This document shows, piece after piece, positions 14,216-21,523 of a stretch of DNA of 23,937 bases. The stretch comes from a virus: positions 1 to 23,937 of IMG/VR virus record IMGVR_UViG_3300028372_000046. One strand, given 5' to 3'. How positions within the stretch are numbered: the stretch's first letter is position 1; each line of letters starts with the position of its first letter. The notes under the pieces are model-generated. The model ran no database searches. It was not told where the DNA came from and saw nothing but the letters and a program-made list of their open reading frames with translations. Position numbers and translations under genes: made by a program.

Positions 14216-16179
14216 GTAATGAAAAAAGCATAATCGAAGCGACAGAAAAGGCCATGTTCGAATCGTTTGAAACATGGCTTTCGGACATGGAAGACAACAC
14301 CGAGAAGACCGAGAAAGATTGGGTTCCGTATGTCGGTCCCCGTGGGGGTGAGGGGTGGAGAAGTACCAACGCCCAATCGGTTCGCTACCAACCAAACAAA
14401 CCGACTGCTGAAGACGATGATCATGATCCGAACGATGTAGATCAAGAAGCCGTAGACGATGCTGGTATCCATCAGACGCGGCTGTGGGAACCCACACAGG
14501 CCGATGATCTACAGGTCGGATACAAGGTCCGAAGCAATCAGGAGGAACACGAATGGAACGGGCGTGTTACCGAGATCTTAGACGATGAGATCGTTTTCGA
14601 GACTGAAAGCTGGCGTGAGATCCGGGTTCCCACAGACGAAAACGGGGTTCCGGAAGAAGATCTCCAACGACCGAAGACAGTTTTCTTTGGGACGGGTATC
14701 GCCAACGTCGATTATTCGTTCCTACCAGAAAACGGAGAGGCGACCGAGACGCAGATTCAGGCCGAAGCAGTACGTTCGGCCACAACTGGTGATGGAATCG
14801 GTGAGACGAAGCCGCTGGAAGCCTTCATCGGTCTCGCACTGGCGCGGGGAGAAGACGAATCCACGGTGAGTGAGGCAGTCGATCTCGCTATCGATAAACA
14901 CCCGTATCTCTACGAGCGTGACAAAGATGATATCATGGCCAACGGACGGGCCATCGTCGAAGAACACGACGCCGAACGCCTGAAATCCATCCATAAAGAT
15001 TATATGGATAAGGGATGGGTTCGTTACGAGGGGCCACGCGGTGGGATGGGGTGGCAGAACAGCGAAACCGGTGATGTGGTCTACAGCGAAGAAGCCCCCG
15101 GTGAAGTCGAAGAAGGGGCCGAAGATCAAACACAGACCACGCTTGATACGGGTACTGACGCCGAGATCAACATCAAAGAGCCGAAGTGGATGGATGACAG
15201 TGTAGCCCGTGTCGCTGTTTACAGATCTCTCCCCGAAGAGGCGTATCACGGAATCGTAGAAGAATCCGATATCGGCAGTGAGTGGAGTATGTCGGCTGAT
15301 GAATGGATAGACGGTGCGAAAGAATGGATCGAAGCCAACGGTGATGAGAACGATATAAAGGAATTGCAGGAGTATCTGGATCAATACGACAAGAATGCTC
15401 CGTGGACGGCATATTCCGAAGAAATCACTGCACCGGATAACATGAATCCTGAAAAATCGGAGGAAATGAAAGCATTCAACGAGATGGGTATCAGCGGCGG
15501 GATTAGTGCTGAATCCATGTGGGTCGCTGATATGGGGCCGAATGACCGCCGCCTGTTCATCACAAATGTCAACGACAGGGTTGGCTCAAGCGAAGATGAA
15601 TACGAAATGAGAGCGGCTGAACAATCCTCTAAGTTCCTTGAAGCTTTTGGTCTCACGGTTCCGGAACATCACTACGAGGAAGGCGAATTCTTAGCTGTAG
15701 CCGAAGCAGAAGGAACTCCTGTAGGAGATCTTTTGGACCGTGTAGATATGGACAAATACGATTACTTAGAGCATTCACTGGCTACACTCATGATCGGTAA
15801 TAGGGATGCTCACGAACAGAACGTCTTCCTCAATCGCACCTACAGTGGGTACGAACTGACCACCATCGATCTCGATCTCGCTGGAACGGATCTCACAGAT
15901 CAAAGAAGTTCCATCGAAAACACTCTCGGACAGCTCTTCGAAGCGTCTGTTAAACTCGACCTGTACGAACCATACGACGACGATGATATCCAACGGTTCA
16001 AGCAGGATATCATCTCTTATGTTGAAGGATGGTTCGAGTACAACGACGCTTCTGAAATGTTGGAGAGTGTCGATGACGAAGAAATGCGTGAGGTGTTCGA
16101 AACGAATATTAACGCATTGAAAAGCGGTGAACTAATTAGTGATGACACTGTAGTTACGTCAATGTACTCACTGCCCTGA
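14212..16179 (+). CDS. Modular protein with C-terminal HipA/APH-like kinase domain
   Basis: The protein has 655 residues; its ATG overlaps the upstream stop. Short-subtype modules occur at 36-60 (WVPYVGPRGGEGWR) and 268-292 (WVRYEGPRGGMGWQ). A small beta module lies at about 99-140 (DLQVGYKVRSN). The C-terminal domain (about 400-640) has a kinase-type catalytic loop, IGNRDAHEQN (528-537, D532 and N537), and a metal-binding TIDLDLAG (551-558). These match the D-x-H-x-x-N...D pattern of HipA, APH and phosphoinositide-kinase-like folds. A glycine-rich ATP loop is not obvious. The same domain occurs in the gene at 19532. The predicted activity is phosphorylation of an unknown substrate. The next gene starts 8 nt after the stop. 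Confidence 0.65.
   Translation: MSNEKSIIEATEKAMFESFETWLSDMEDNTEKTEKDWVPYVGPRGGEGWRSTNAQSVRYQPNKPTAEDDDHDPNDVDQEAVDDAGIHQTRLWEPTQADDLQVGYKVRSNQEEHEWNGRVTEILDDEIVFETESWREIRVPTDENGVPEEDLQRPKTVFFGTGIANVDYSFLPENGEATETQIQAEAVRSATTGDGIGETKPLEAFIGLALARGEDESTVSEAVDLAIDKHPYLYERDKDDIMANGRAIVEEHDAERLKSIHKDYMDKGWVRYEGPRGGMGWQNSETGDVVYSEEAPGEVEEGAEDQTQTTLDTGTDAEINIKEPKWMDDSVARVAVYRSLPEEAYHGIVEESDIGSEWSMSADEWIDGAKEWIEANGDENDIKELQEYLDQYDKNAPWTAYSEEITAPDNMNPEKSEEMKAFNEMGISGGISAESMWVADMGPNDRRLFITNVNDRVGSSEDEYEMRAAEQSSKFLEAFGLTVPEHHYEEGEFLAVAEAEGTPVGDLLDRVDMDKYDYLEHSLATLMIGNRDAHEQNVFLNRTYSGYELTTIDLDLAGTDLTDQRSSIENTLGQLFEASVKLDLYEPYDDDDIQRFKQDIISYVEGWFEYNDASEMLESVDDEEMREVFETNINALKSGELISDDTVVTSMYSLP
14317..14391 (+). 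repeat. Shared module, copy 4, short subtype (kinase-like protein)
   Basis: Residues 36-60: DWVPYVGPRGGEGWRSTNAQ, then SVRYQ. Confidence 0.7.
15013..15087 (+). repeat. Shared module, copy 5, short subtype (kinase-like protein)
   Basis: Residues 268-292: GWVRYEGPRGGMGWQNSETG, then DVVYS. Placed between the helical middle region and the kinase-like domain. Confidence 0.7.
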
Positions 16180-16187
16180 TCGTAGTT

Positions 16188-19100
16188 ATGATTACAATTT
16201 ACAAATTAAAAGACGATTCGCTTGAATTCGAACCCATCGGACAGATCGAAAATGGCGAAATTGTCGATGGTGGGGATGCTCTCGAACAACTGGTTCCAGA
16301 GAAACTTCGAGGGGACGAAAAAGAGCTTCTAAATCGGTTTGATGGACCGAGATATCTGGCTTCGAGTACCGAGTACGGCAACAAAAAGGAGAAGGGTGGT
16401 TCGGGGAACGGCTACTGTGAGGTAGACGGCGAACAGCTTGAGATCAGAGACTACTATCGGGTATGGGTCAAATCCGAATCGGACGTACCCGAAGGGCGGA
16501 CAGCCCACCGTGGAGACGAAACAGCCCCCGTTGATAACAAGTACTACTACGAAGTTCCATTCCAAACATCGACCGTCATTGATGTAGGGAAATTTGACAA
16601 AATGCGGGTTGATCCGACCGACCACCCATCCCGACAAGATCTGGTTGATATGGGTATTCCAGATCCGGATCTATCTCTCACGAAGTCGAACGGCGAAGTC
16701 TCACTGAACCCCGCCGAGTACCGAGAAGCCGAATCGCCACTCACTCTGTTTCACCTGTACAAAAAACTCTACGATCAGGGCAGTGAGTACACCAGCTACC
16801 TTTCGATACTGAAGCGTGAATTAAATAATAGGGGTATTCTCTCGTTCGAACGGATAGCGAAATCTCGGCTGGTTCGTAAAGACGAAGGTGGGTGGACAGA
16901 AGAAACTGGCCCCCGTGGTGCGACTCGGTGGCGCAGAGGTGATGAGATCCGCTACAAGCCCCCCGCAGGAGCATCCGAGAGTGATGAATCGTCTACTACC
17001 TCTACCGAGGAAAGCCCCGCAGAAGAGACACACGACCCATACAATCGCCCTGTTGAGACGACAACTTCACCCGTTGGTGAGTTGGAGGCCGAGGATTTCG
17101 CCGGAACGACGTTCCGATTCTACGATGACGATAACAACCCTGTTGAAGATCTCACCGTTGTAGACGTGGTGAACAACCCTACGACGCTAATGGGGCCGAA
17201 TGCCGGGTACGTTGAATTCGAAGATGGGACATACGCAACACTCACTGGAAACGACTACGCAGATCTGTTTTCAGACGACGATACAGTACGAGCGTTCACC
17301 GATTCCGAAGCTGTTGTTCAACGGGAAGTCTATCAGGAACCTACCGGAGAACCGAATCCCGATGGGTGGGATATTCAGTGGGAAGTTGAGAACGAAGATC
17401 GAGATCTTGATCGGCTCAACGACCGCGAGAAAGAGCAATTCCTAAAAGAGTGGCACGCTGCTTCGCCTGAAGGTGGTTTCGAAGATATCGAAGACGCCTT
17501 CTATCAGATCAAAGCCGTGACCACTTCGACCGGTGGCCAACTGCTTGATAAGGCTATGCAAGCAGCGCATGGTATCGCTGGTGAACCACGAACCGATGAA
17601 CACATGGATGATCGTGACTTCGAAGATTCGGATGATCCAACCGAAGCCGAAGTCGAAGCCGCGAGAGTCTTCACCAAAGCGTCTCAAAAGTTCATGCAGG
17701 AGAACTTCGGGGACGAATTCACGCTTCACCGTGGGTTGGGGAACCACGTTGTCGAACCGCTCTACGATACACTGTTAGATCGGTTTGCCGAGGGTTCGAC
17801 TGATGATCTCGTAATCAAAGATAACCCTGTCGCCACGTGGACCACTGATCAGCAAATGGCCAATAGCTACGATAAGGGTATTGTCGCCAGAAAGCAGTTC
17901 GAAGTCGGTGATGTGCTATCGACTCCCGAAGCACTGCTTGATATGGAAGGCGACGTTCGGGCCATGACTGACTACAGTGAAGGTGAGACCAACGTCGCTG
18001 GATGGGATATGTCCGTAGATCCGGGTGACTTATACGTATCAAAAACTAATGTTACATTCAGAGAATTGATGGAAGACCCCGTAGCGGCACACCTACGAGA
18101 CATTGAGGATGAAGACAGTGGGACAAAGACGACGGCGTTGCACAGTTTCATTACTCACATCCGACACCGGGACAAACCTGAAGCCGCCAAAGCACTCCGG
18201 CGTAAGCTGGAAGCATCCGACGTGTATCAGGAGAATCCCGATCTCTTCGATTCGATTCCAAAGCAACTCGAAGTTATGTTGGATAAAAATGATACAGTGG
18301 GCGACGATACGAGCGGGCGTGACGTGATAGATATCCGTTCAGATGCAGATTGGCTTGTCGAATCACGTGATGAGCGAACCGAGAAGGGACGCCGCTATGT
18401 TACCTCCTCCGACGAAGCCCCCGAAGGTGTGGATGTTGAGGAAGGCCCACAGGGTGGTCTCTACTACGATACGGGTACTGGCGACAGTAGGACGGAACCA
18501 CAGAAGATCTCCATTGGGAAGATAGCGAAGAATCCCAACTACGTCAATGATCCGTCTGAAGCTCCTGAATGGGCCACTGTGCAAGAGGGGCCACAAGGAG
18601 GGTACTACTACGAAGAAAGCCAAAAACCATCGGAGAGCGACGACGACAGCCGTGAGTCGCCTTCTGCTGATGACCTGATCTCGGAGATCGGATTGGGGAG
18701 TCTGGATGAAGTTGGAGAAGTCATCTCCCGTGGGATTGTTGAAGGGGTCGATCTCGCAGAGTTGGGCGACAGAATTGCCGATGAGAAAAGCGGGCGATAC
18801 ATTAATCGGGTACTCGGAGATGTTGAGCAAGCTGTCTCAAAGCAGATCGATGGCTACGAGAATCCAGTCAAGATGACCTACAGTTGGGACGATGACTTCG
18901 ATTTCCCCGACAAAGCCCAACAGAAGTTCATGGAATCGGTTGACGAAGAAACCGGTCAACTGGCGAAACAGGCCATGGAGACGTGGCCGCTTGATTTCTT
19001 CTCGGAGGATATGGCCCCGCTATGGAAAACTGTCATGGCGGAAACCGGGAACACGAATCTCCTGAAAGACGAAGAGCAAGTCACCGAGACCGAGGTTTCC

Positions 19101-19535
19101 GATGCTCAAATGGACGCGGTGAGAGCGTACAAGCAACACACCGAGGATACACTTCGAGAGATCCACGGCGATAGTATCACTGTCTACCGTGGTGTCTACG
19201 GGGATGCAGGTCACTCCCTGATCGAAGCCGCCGAAGCGGGTGAAGAGATCGAATGGGAACGCCGGGCGGTCGAATCCTACACGACTGAACTGACCTACGC
19301 TAAATCGTATGCTCAAAACCCCGGTGGAGTTGTCGTTGAACAGGAAATACCTGTTGAAGATGTGTGGGCTTCATCTCACACAGGCTTCTTAGATGCAAAC
19401 GAGAACGAACTGGTGGTTCAAAAGGAATCGGTGGAGACGATATCTCCCGATAATATCCATACTCCGGAAACGCTTGATGACGGATCATGGAACATCGAAG
19501 AAGTTGGCGAGCAAGCACGGAGGTTCCAACAATGA
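16188..19535 (+). CDS. Giant modular protein with two ADP-ribosyltransferase domains
   Basis: The protein has 1115 residues. An N-terminal ~60-residue domain (MITIYKLKDDSLEFEPIGQI ... RFDGPRYLAS) is duplicated as the stand-alone gene at 20479. A degenerate short module lies at 232-256 (GPRGATRWRR). A beta-rich segment (300-355) precedes ART domain 1 (about 485-625): HRG with R515, TWTTDQQMANSY (550-561) and EGE at 598-600. Two long-subtype modules follow at 736-761 and 783-811. ART domain 2 is at about 960-1090: VYRG with R1001, ESYTTELTYAKSY (1029-1041) and ENE at 1072-1074. This is the R-S-E (arginine-type) ART pattern, which uses NAD+ to ADP-ribosylate targets. T4 Alt is a packaged, injected ART, so a similar role is plausible here but unproven. 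Confidence 0.72.
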   Translation: MITIYKLKDDSLEFEPIGQIENGEIVDGGDALEQLVPEKLRGDEKELLNRFDGPRYLASSTEYGNKKEKGGSGNGYCEVDGEQLEIRDYYRVWVKSESDVPEGRTAHRGDETAPVDNKYYYEVPFQTSTVIDVGKFDKMRVDPTDHPSRQDLVDMGIPDPDLSLTKSNGEVSLNPAEYREAESPLTLFHLYKKLYDQGSEYTSYLSILKRELNNRGILSFERIAKSRLVRKDEGGWTEETGPRGATRWRRGDEIRYKPPAGASESDESSTTSTEESPAEETHDPYNRPVETTTSPVGELEAEDFAGTTFRFYDDDNNPVEDLTVVDVVNNPTTLMGPNAGYVEFEDGTYATLTGNDYADLFSDDDTVRAFTDSEAVVQREVYQEPTGEPNPDGWDIQWEVENEDRDLDRLNDREKEQFLKEWHAASPEGGFEDIEDAFYQIKAVTTSTGGQLLDKAMQAAHGIAGEPRTDEHMDDRDFEDSDDPTEAEVEAARVFTKASQKFMQENFGDEFTLHRGLGNHVVEPLYDTLLDRFAEGSTDDLVIKDNPVATWTTDQQMANSYDKGIVARKQFEVGDVLSTPEALLDMEGDVRAMTDYSEGETNVAGWDMSVDPGDLYVSKTNVTFRELMEDPVAAHLRDIEDEDSGTKTTALHSFITHIRHRDKPEAAKALRRKLEASDVYQENPDLFDSIPKQLEVMLDKNDTVGDDTSGRDVIDIRSDADWLVESRDERTEKGRRYVTSSDEAPEGVDVEEGPQGGLYYDTGTGDSRTEPQKISIGKIAKNPNYVNDPSEAPEWATVQEGPQGGYYYEESQKPSESDDDSRESPSADDLISEIGLGSLDEVGEVISRGIVEGVDLAELGDRIADEKSGRYINRVLGDVEQAVSKQIDGYENPVKMTYSWDDDFDFPDKAQQKFMESVDEETGQLAKQAMETWPLDFFSEDMAPLWKTVMAETGNTNLLKDEEQVTETEVSDAQMDAVRAYKQHTEDTLREIHGDSITVYRGVYGDAGHSLIEAAEAGEEIEWERRAVESYTTELTYAKSYAQNPGGVVVEQEIPVEDVWASSHTGFLDANENELVVQKESVETISPDNIHTPETLDDGSWNIEEVGEQARRFQQ
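16881..16955 (+). repeat. Shared module, copy 6, degenerate short form
   Basis: Residues 232-256 of the ART protein: GGWTEETGPRGATRWRRGDE, then IRY. It keeps GPRG, a Trp and a terminal Tyr but lacks the second GG. Confidence 0.5.
18393..18470 (+). repeat. Shared module, copy 7, long subtype (between ART domains)
   Basis: Residues 736-761: RYVTSSDEAPEGVDVEEGPQ, then GGLYYD. Confidence 0.8.
18534..18620 (+). repeat. Shared module, copy 8, long subtype (between ART domains)
   Basis: Residues 783-811: PNYVNDPSEAPEWATVQEGP, then QGGYYYEES. Bases 18588-18617 match 11029-11058 in 29 of 30 positions. Confidence 0.8.
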
Positions 19536-20482
19536 CAGAGCGAATCAAACTCGAAGATACAGACCCTCGTTGGAGATATGAAGAGGAATCAGAGGATACT
19601 GTTGGAAAGCAGATCTTCGATCTCCTGCACAAAAAGAGACGGTACGTACAAAGCCCTGATGAAGCCCCTGATGGCGTTTCGGTTGAAGAGGGACCACAGG
19701 GCGGACTGTACTACGAAACCGAGCAAAATCGATTGGAGACCCCATTCGAGATCGATGATAACGCACCGGATTACCTGAATCCGAGTTTGGCAAACGAACT
19801 GAAAACGTTCGAAGATATGGGTATCAGAGGCGGGAAAGCGGCTGATTCAATGGCAATCGCTCAGTTCGATGGTAGTAAAGCGTTTATCCGAGCAGTCGGG
19901 GACAGTGGGTCACGGGATGAAACATCCCCGGTTGAAGATGCAGAAAACGCCATGACAGCTTACACCATACTGTCCGAACTGAACAGCGAGAACGTCCCTG
20001 AACACTACTACAACGAGGGTGAATGGATGGGCAGTGTCGGCGTCGAAGGAACGAATCTCTACAAAGCAGACGATGAGTTGATCGAAAAGATCGACAGAGA
20101 GGAAGCACTGGATCTCATGAGTACACTGGTACTGATAGGCGAATCCGATATGCACGGCGACAACTTGATTGTCGATTCGGAGGGGAAACCCCATGTATTC
20201 GATTTCGATGACTCCACAACAGATCTCACTGGTAGAGGTGAGAACAGAGTCATTCAGGGGATGATCCACACGCTTCGAGAAATGGATATCGAAGCCGACG
20301 AAGACGCCGAAGGATACACTGATAAAGCGAAGTTGGGGGCGACTGTCAAGCAGAGAGCATACCAGAAAGCACAAAATATGAGCGACGAAGAAATCGAATC
20401 GATACTCAGCAAGATACCATACGAAGAACAGCGCGAGCGGATACAGGGGAACATCAAATTCCTCCGTGGGGGTGGAGAATGA
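19532..20482 (+). CDS. Second HipA/APH-like kinase-domain protein with shared module
   Basis: I chose the ATG at 19532 because it overlaps the ART gene stop (ATGA); an upstream ATG at 19487 would add 15 residues inside that gene. That gives 316 residues. Long-subtype module at 37-62 (RRYVQSPDEAPDGVSVEEGP). Residues 80-316 parallel the kinase-like domain of the 14212 protein: FEDMGIRGGKAADSM versus FNEMGISGGISAESM, VPEHYYNEGE versus VPEHHYEEGE, then IGESDMHGDN (202-211) as catalytic loop and VFDFDD (222-227) as metal motif. It is a compact paralogue without the long N-terminal region. Phosphotransfer activity is predicted; the substrate is unknown. An alternative reading is a regulator or antagonist of its larger paralogue. 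Confidence 0.68.
   Translation: MTERIKLEDTDPRWRYEEESEDTVGKQIFDLLHKKRRYVQSPDEAPDGVSVEEGPQGGLYYETEQNRLETPFEIDDNAPDYLNPSLANELKTFEDMGIRGGKAADSMAIAQFDGSKAFIRAVGDSGSRDETSPVEDAENAMTAYTILSELNSENVPEHYYNEGEWMGSVGVEGTNLYKADDELIEKIDREEALDLMSTLVLIGESDMHGDNLIVDSEGKPHVFDFDDSTTDLTGRGENRVIQGMIHTLREMDIEADEDAEGYTDKAKLGATVKQRAYQKAQNMSDEEIESILSKIPYEEQRERIQGNIKFLRGGGE
19640..19717 (+). repeat. Shared module, copy 9, long subtype (second kinase-like protein)
   Basis: Residues 37-62: RYVQSPDEAPDGVSVEEGPQ, then GGLYYE. Confidence 0.8.
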
Positions 20483-20706
20483 TCATTTGTCTATACGAAC
20501 TGGAAGGTATGGAGTACGAGCTAATCGCTGTCATTCGAAACGGTGAGGTGAATTCAGAAGCCCCGTACATCGATAACATATTCAGAGGTATCGATCTGGA
20601 TGACGAAGAGTACATTTTGGATCATTTCAACGGCCCGCAACTGGTAGCATCCCCACTCGGAAATATTAGTGGAGAAGACAAATATCAGTGGAGAAGACAA
20701 AAGTGA
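20479..20706 (+). CDS. Stand-alone copy of the ART protein N-terminal domain, C-terminus altered by a 19-bp duplication
   Basis: This 75-residue protein starts in ATGA overlap with the preceding gene. MIICLYELEGMEYELIAVIR, NGEV and HFNGPQLVAS align with the first ~60 residues of the 1115-residue ART protein (ITIYKLKDD, IGQIENGEI, RFDGPRYLAS). Near its end a 19-bp tandem duplication (20661-20698) shifts the frame, so it now ends SGEDKYQWRRQK. Without one unit it would continue SGEDKSEKTRDEEGDI and stop at 20737, three bases before the next start codon. The domain has no recognised function. A role as cofactor, adaptor or immunity-like partner of the ART protein is possible. Confidence 0.6.
   Translation: MIICLYELEGMEYELIAVIRNGEVNSEAPYIDNIFRGIDLDDEEYILDHFNGPQLVASPLGNISGEDKYQWRRQK
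20661..20701 (+). repeat. 19-bp imperfect tandem duplication causing a frameshift
   Basis: AAATATTAGTGGAGAAGAC (20661-20679) is followed directly by AAATATCAGTGGAGAAGAC (20680-20698), one mismatch in 19, and then AAA. The period of 19 is not a multiple of three, so it changes the frame of the gene's last codons. Confidence 0.88.
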
Positions 20707-20740
20707 AAAGACACGGGATGAAGAAGGTGACATATAAACA

Positions 20741-21517
20741 ATGACTGATAAAAAACCACAGGTTATCGATCTGTCGAAGTCGGACGACGAAGAGGGTGGG
20801 TCTCAAAACGTTGCTGATGAAGCCGCTGAACACTATCCAGAATCCGTTGGGGATGGTGAGAACAACGAAGGCGGGACCGGTGATGTGTACCACGAAGCCC
20901 GCGAGAACGCCGAAAACGAGGGCGACAGTGAGAACGAGGATGGCACTGGCAACGTCTTCCATGAGGCACGTGAGAACCGAGAAGACGAAGATGAAGACGG
21001 CGAGACGGCTAAGGCATTCGAACTGAAGAACTTCGATCTCTCACACCGCTTCGATCAAGAAAAGAGCTTCAACGATCTCAAGTCCGGCGACGTGGTCCTG
21101 ATCGATACCCCACTTCACGGTGGGAAGATTGGGGAAGTCACTGGCAAAGAAGACGCATGGACCGGGACGCTTCACGTGAAAGTCGATACAGGGGCCAACG
21201 AGTACGATATCACTCCGTACAACGATGATTACTCCGAGAAATACGTCGGCTGTATCTCGGAAGAAGGGTCGCTTTCGAGTGAGATCCTGTCTCAACTCGG
21301 CAAAACCAGCATCGACAAACTCGAAGTCGGCAACCAGATCATTCTGGATGTACCACGGTGTGGTCCTGTTCGTGGAACTGTTTCGAACAAAACTGACACC
21401 GAGACACAGGGGACAAAAATCGCTGTCTCAACTGGCCCTGCTACGTTCTCGGTATACGAAGAACCGAGTCCGGCGCAGAAAAAAGAGCAAGCAATTATTG
21501 TTGGACAGGTTCAGTAG
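20741..21517 (+). CDS. Acidic protein with two beta-barrel-like modules and an internal HEAREN repeat
   Basis: The protein has 258 residues. The N-terminal 95 residues are an acidic, probably disordered region with a 12-residue repeat: GTGDVYHEAREN (45-56) and GTGNVFHEAREN (68-79), perhaps a weaker third copy at NVADEAAEHY (23-32). Two similar beta-rich modules follow, at about 112-165 (DLKSGDVVLIDTPLHGGKIG) and 193-240 (KLEVGNQIILDVPRCGPVRG). They resemble the modules in the 14212 and 21524 proteins (DLQVGYKV, DLESGQKILI). They look like small SH3/KOW-type barrels and could mediate assembly contacts. No catalytic motif is seen. It precedes the MuF gene by 6 nt, so a structural or scaffolding role fits best. 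Confidence 0.55.
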   Translation: MTDKKPQVIDLSKSDDEEGGSQNVADEAAEHYPESVGDGENNEGGTGDVYHEARENAENEGDSENEDGTGNVFHEARENREDEDEDGETAKAFELKNFDLSHRFDQEKSFNDLKSGDVVLIDTPLHGGKIGEVTGKEDAWTGTLHVKVDTGANEYDITPYNDDYSEKYVGCISEEGSLSSEILSQLGKTSIDKLEVGNQIILDVPRCGPVRGTVSNKTDTETQGTKIAVSTGPATFSVYEEPSPAQKKEQAIIVGQVQ

Positions 21518-21523
21518 GTTATA

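Noticed and set aside
19487-19531. Upstream start for the second kinase-like gene
   Set aside because: It would overlap the ART gene by about 49 bases with a basic N-terminus. The ATG at 19532 gives the ATGA overlap used elsewhere in this operon.
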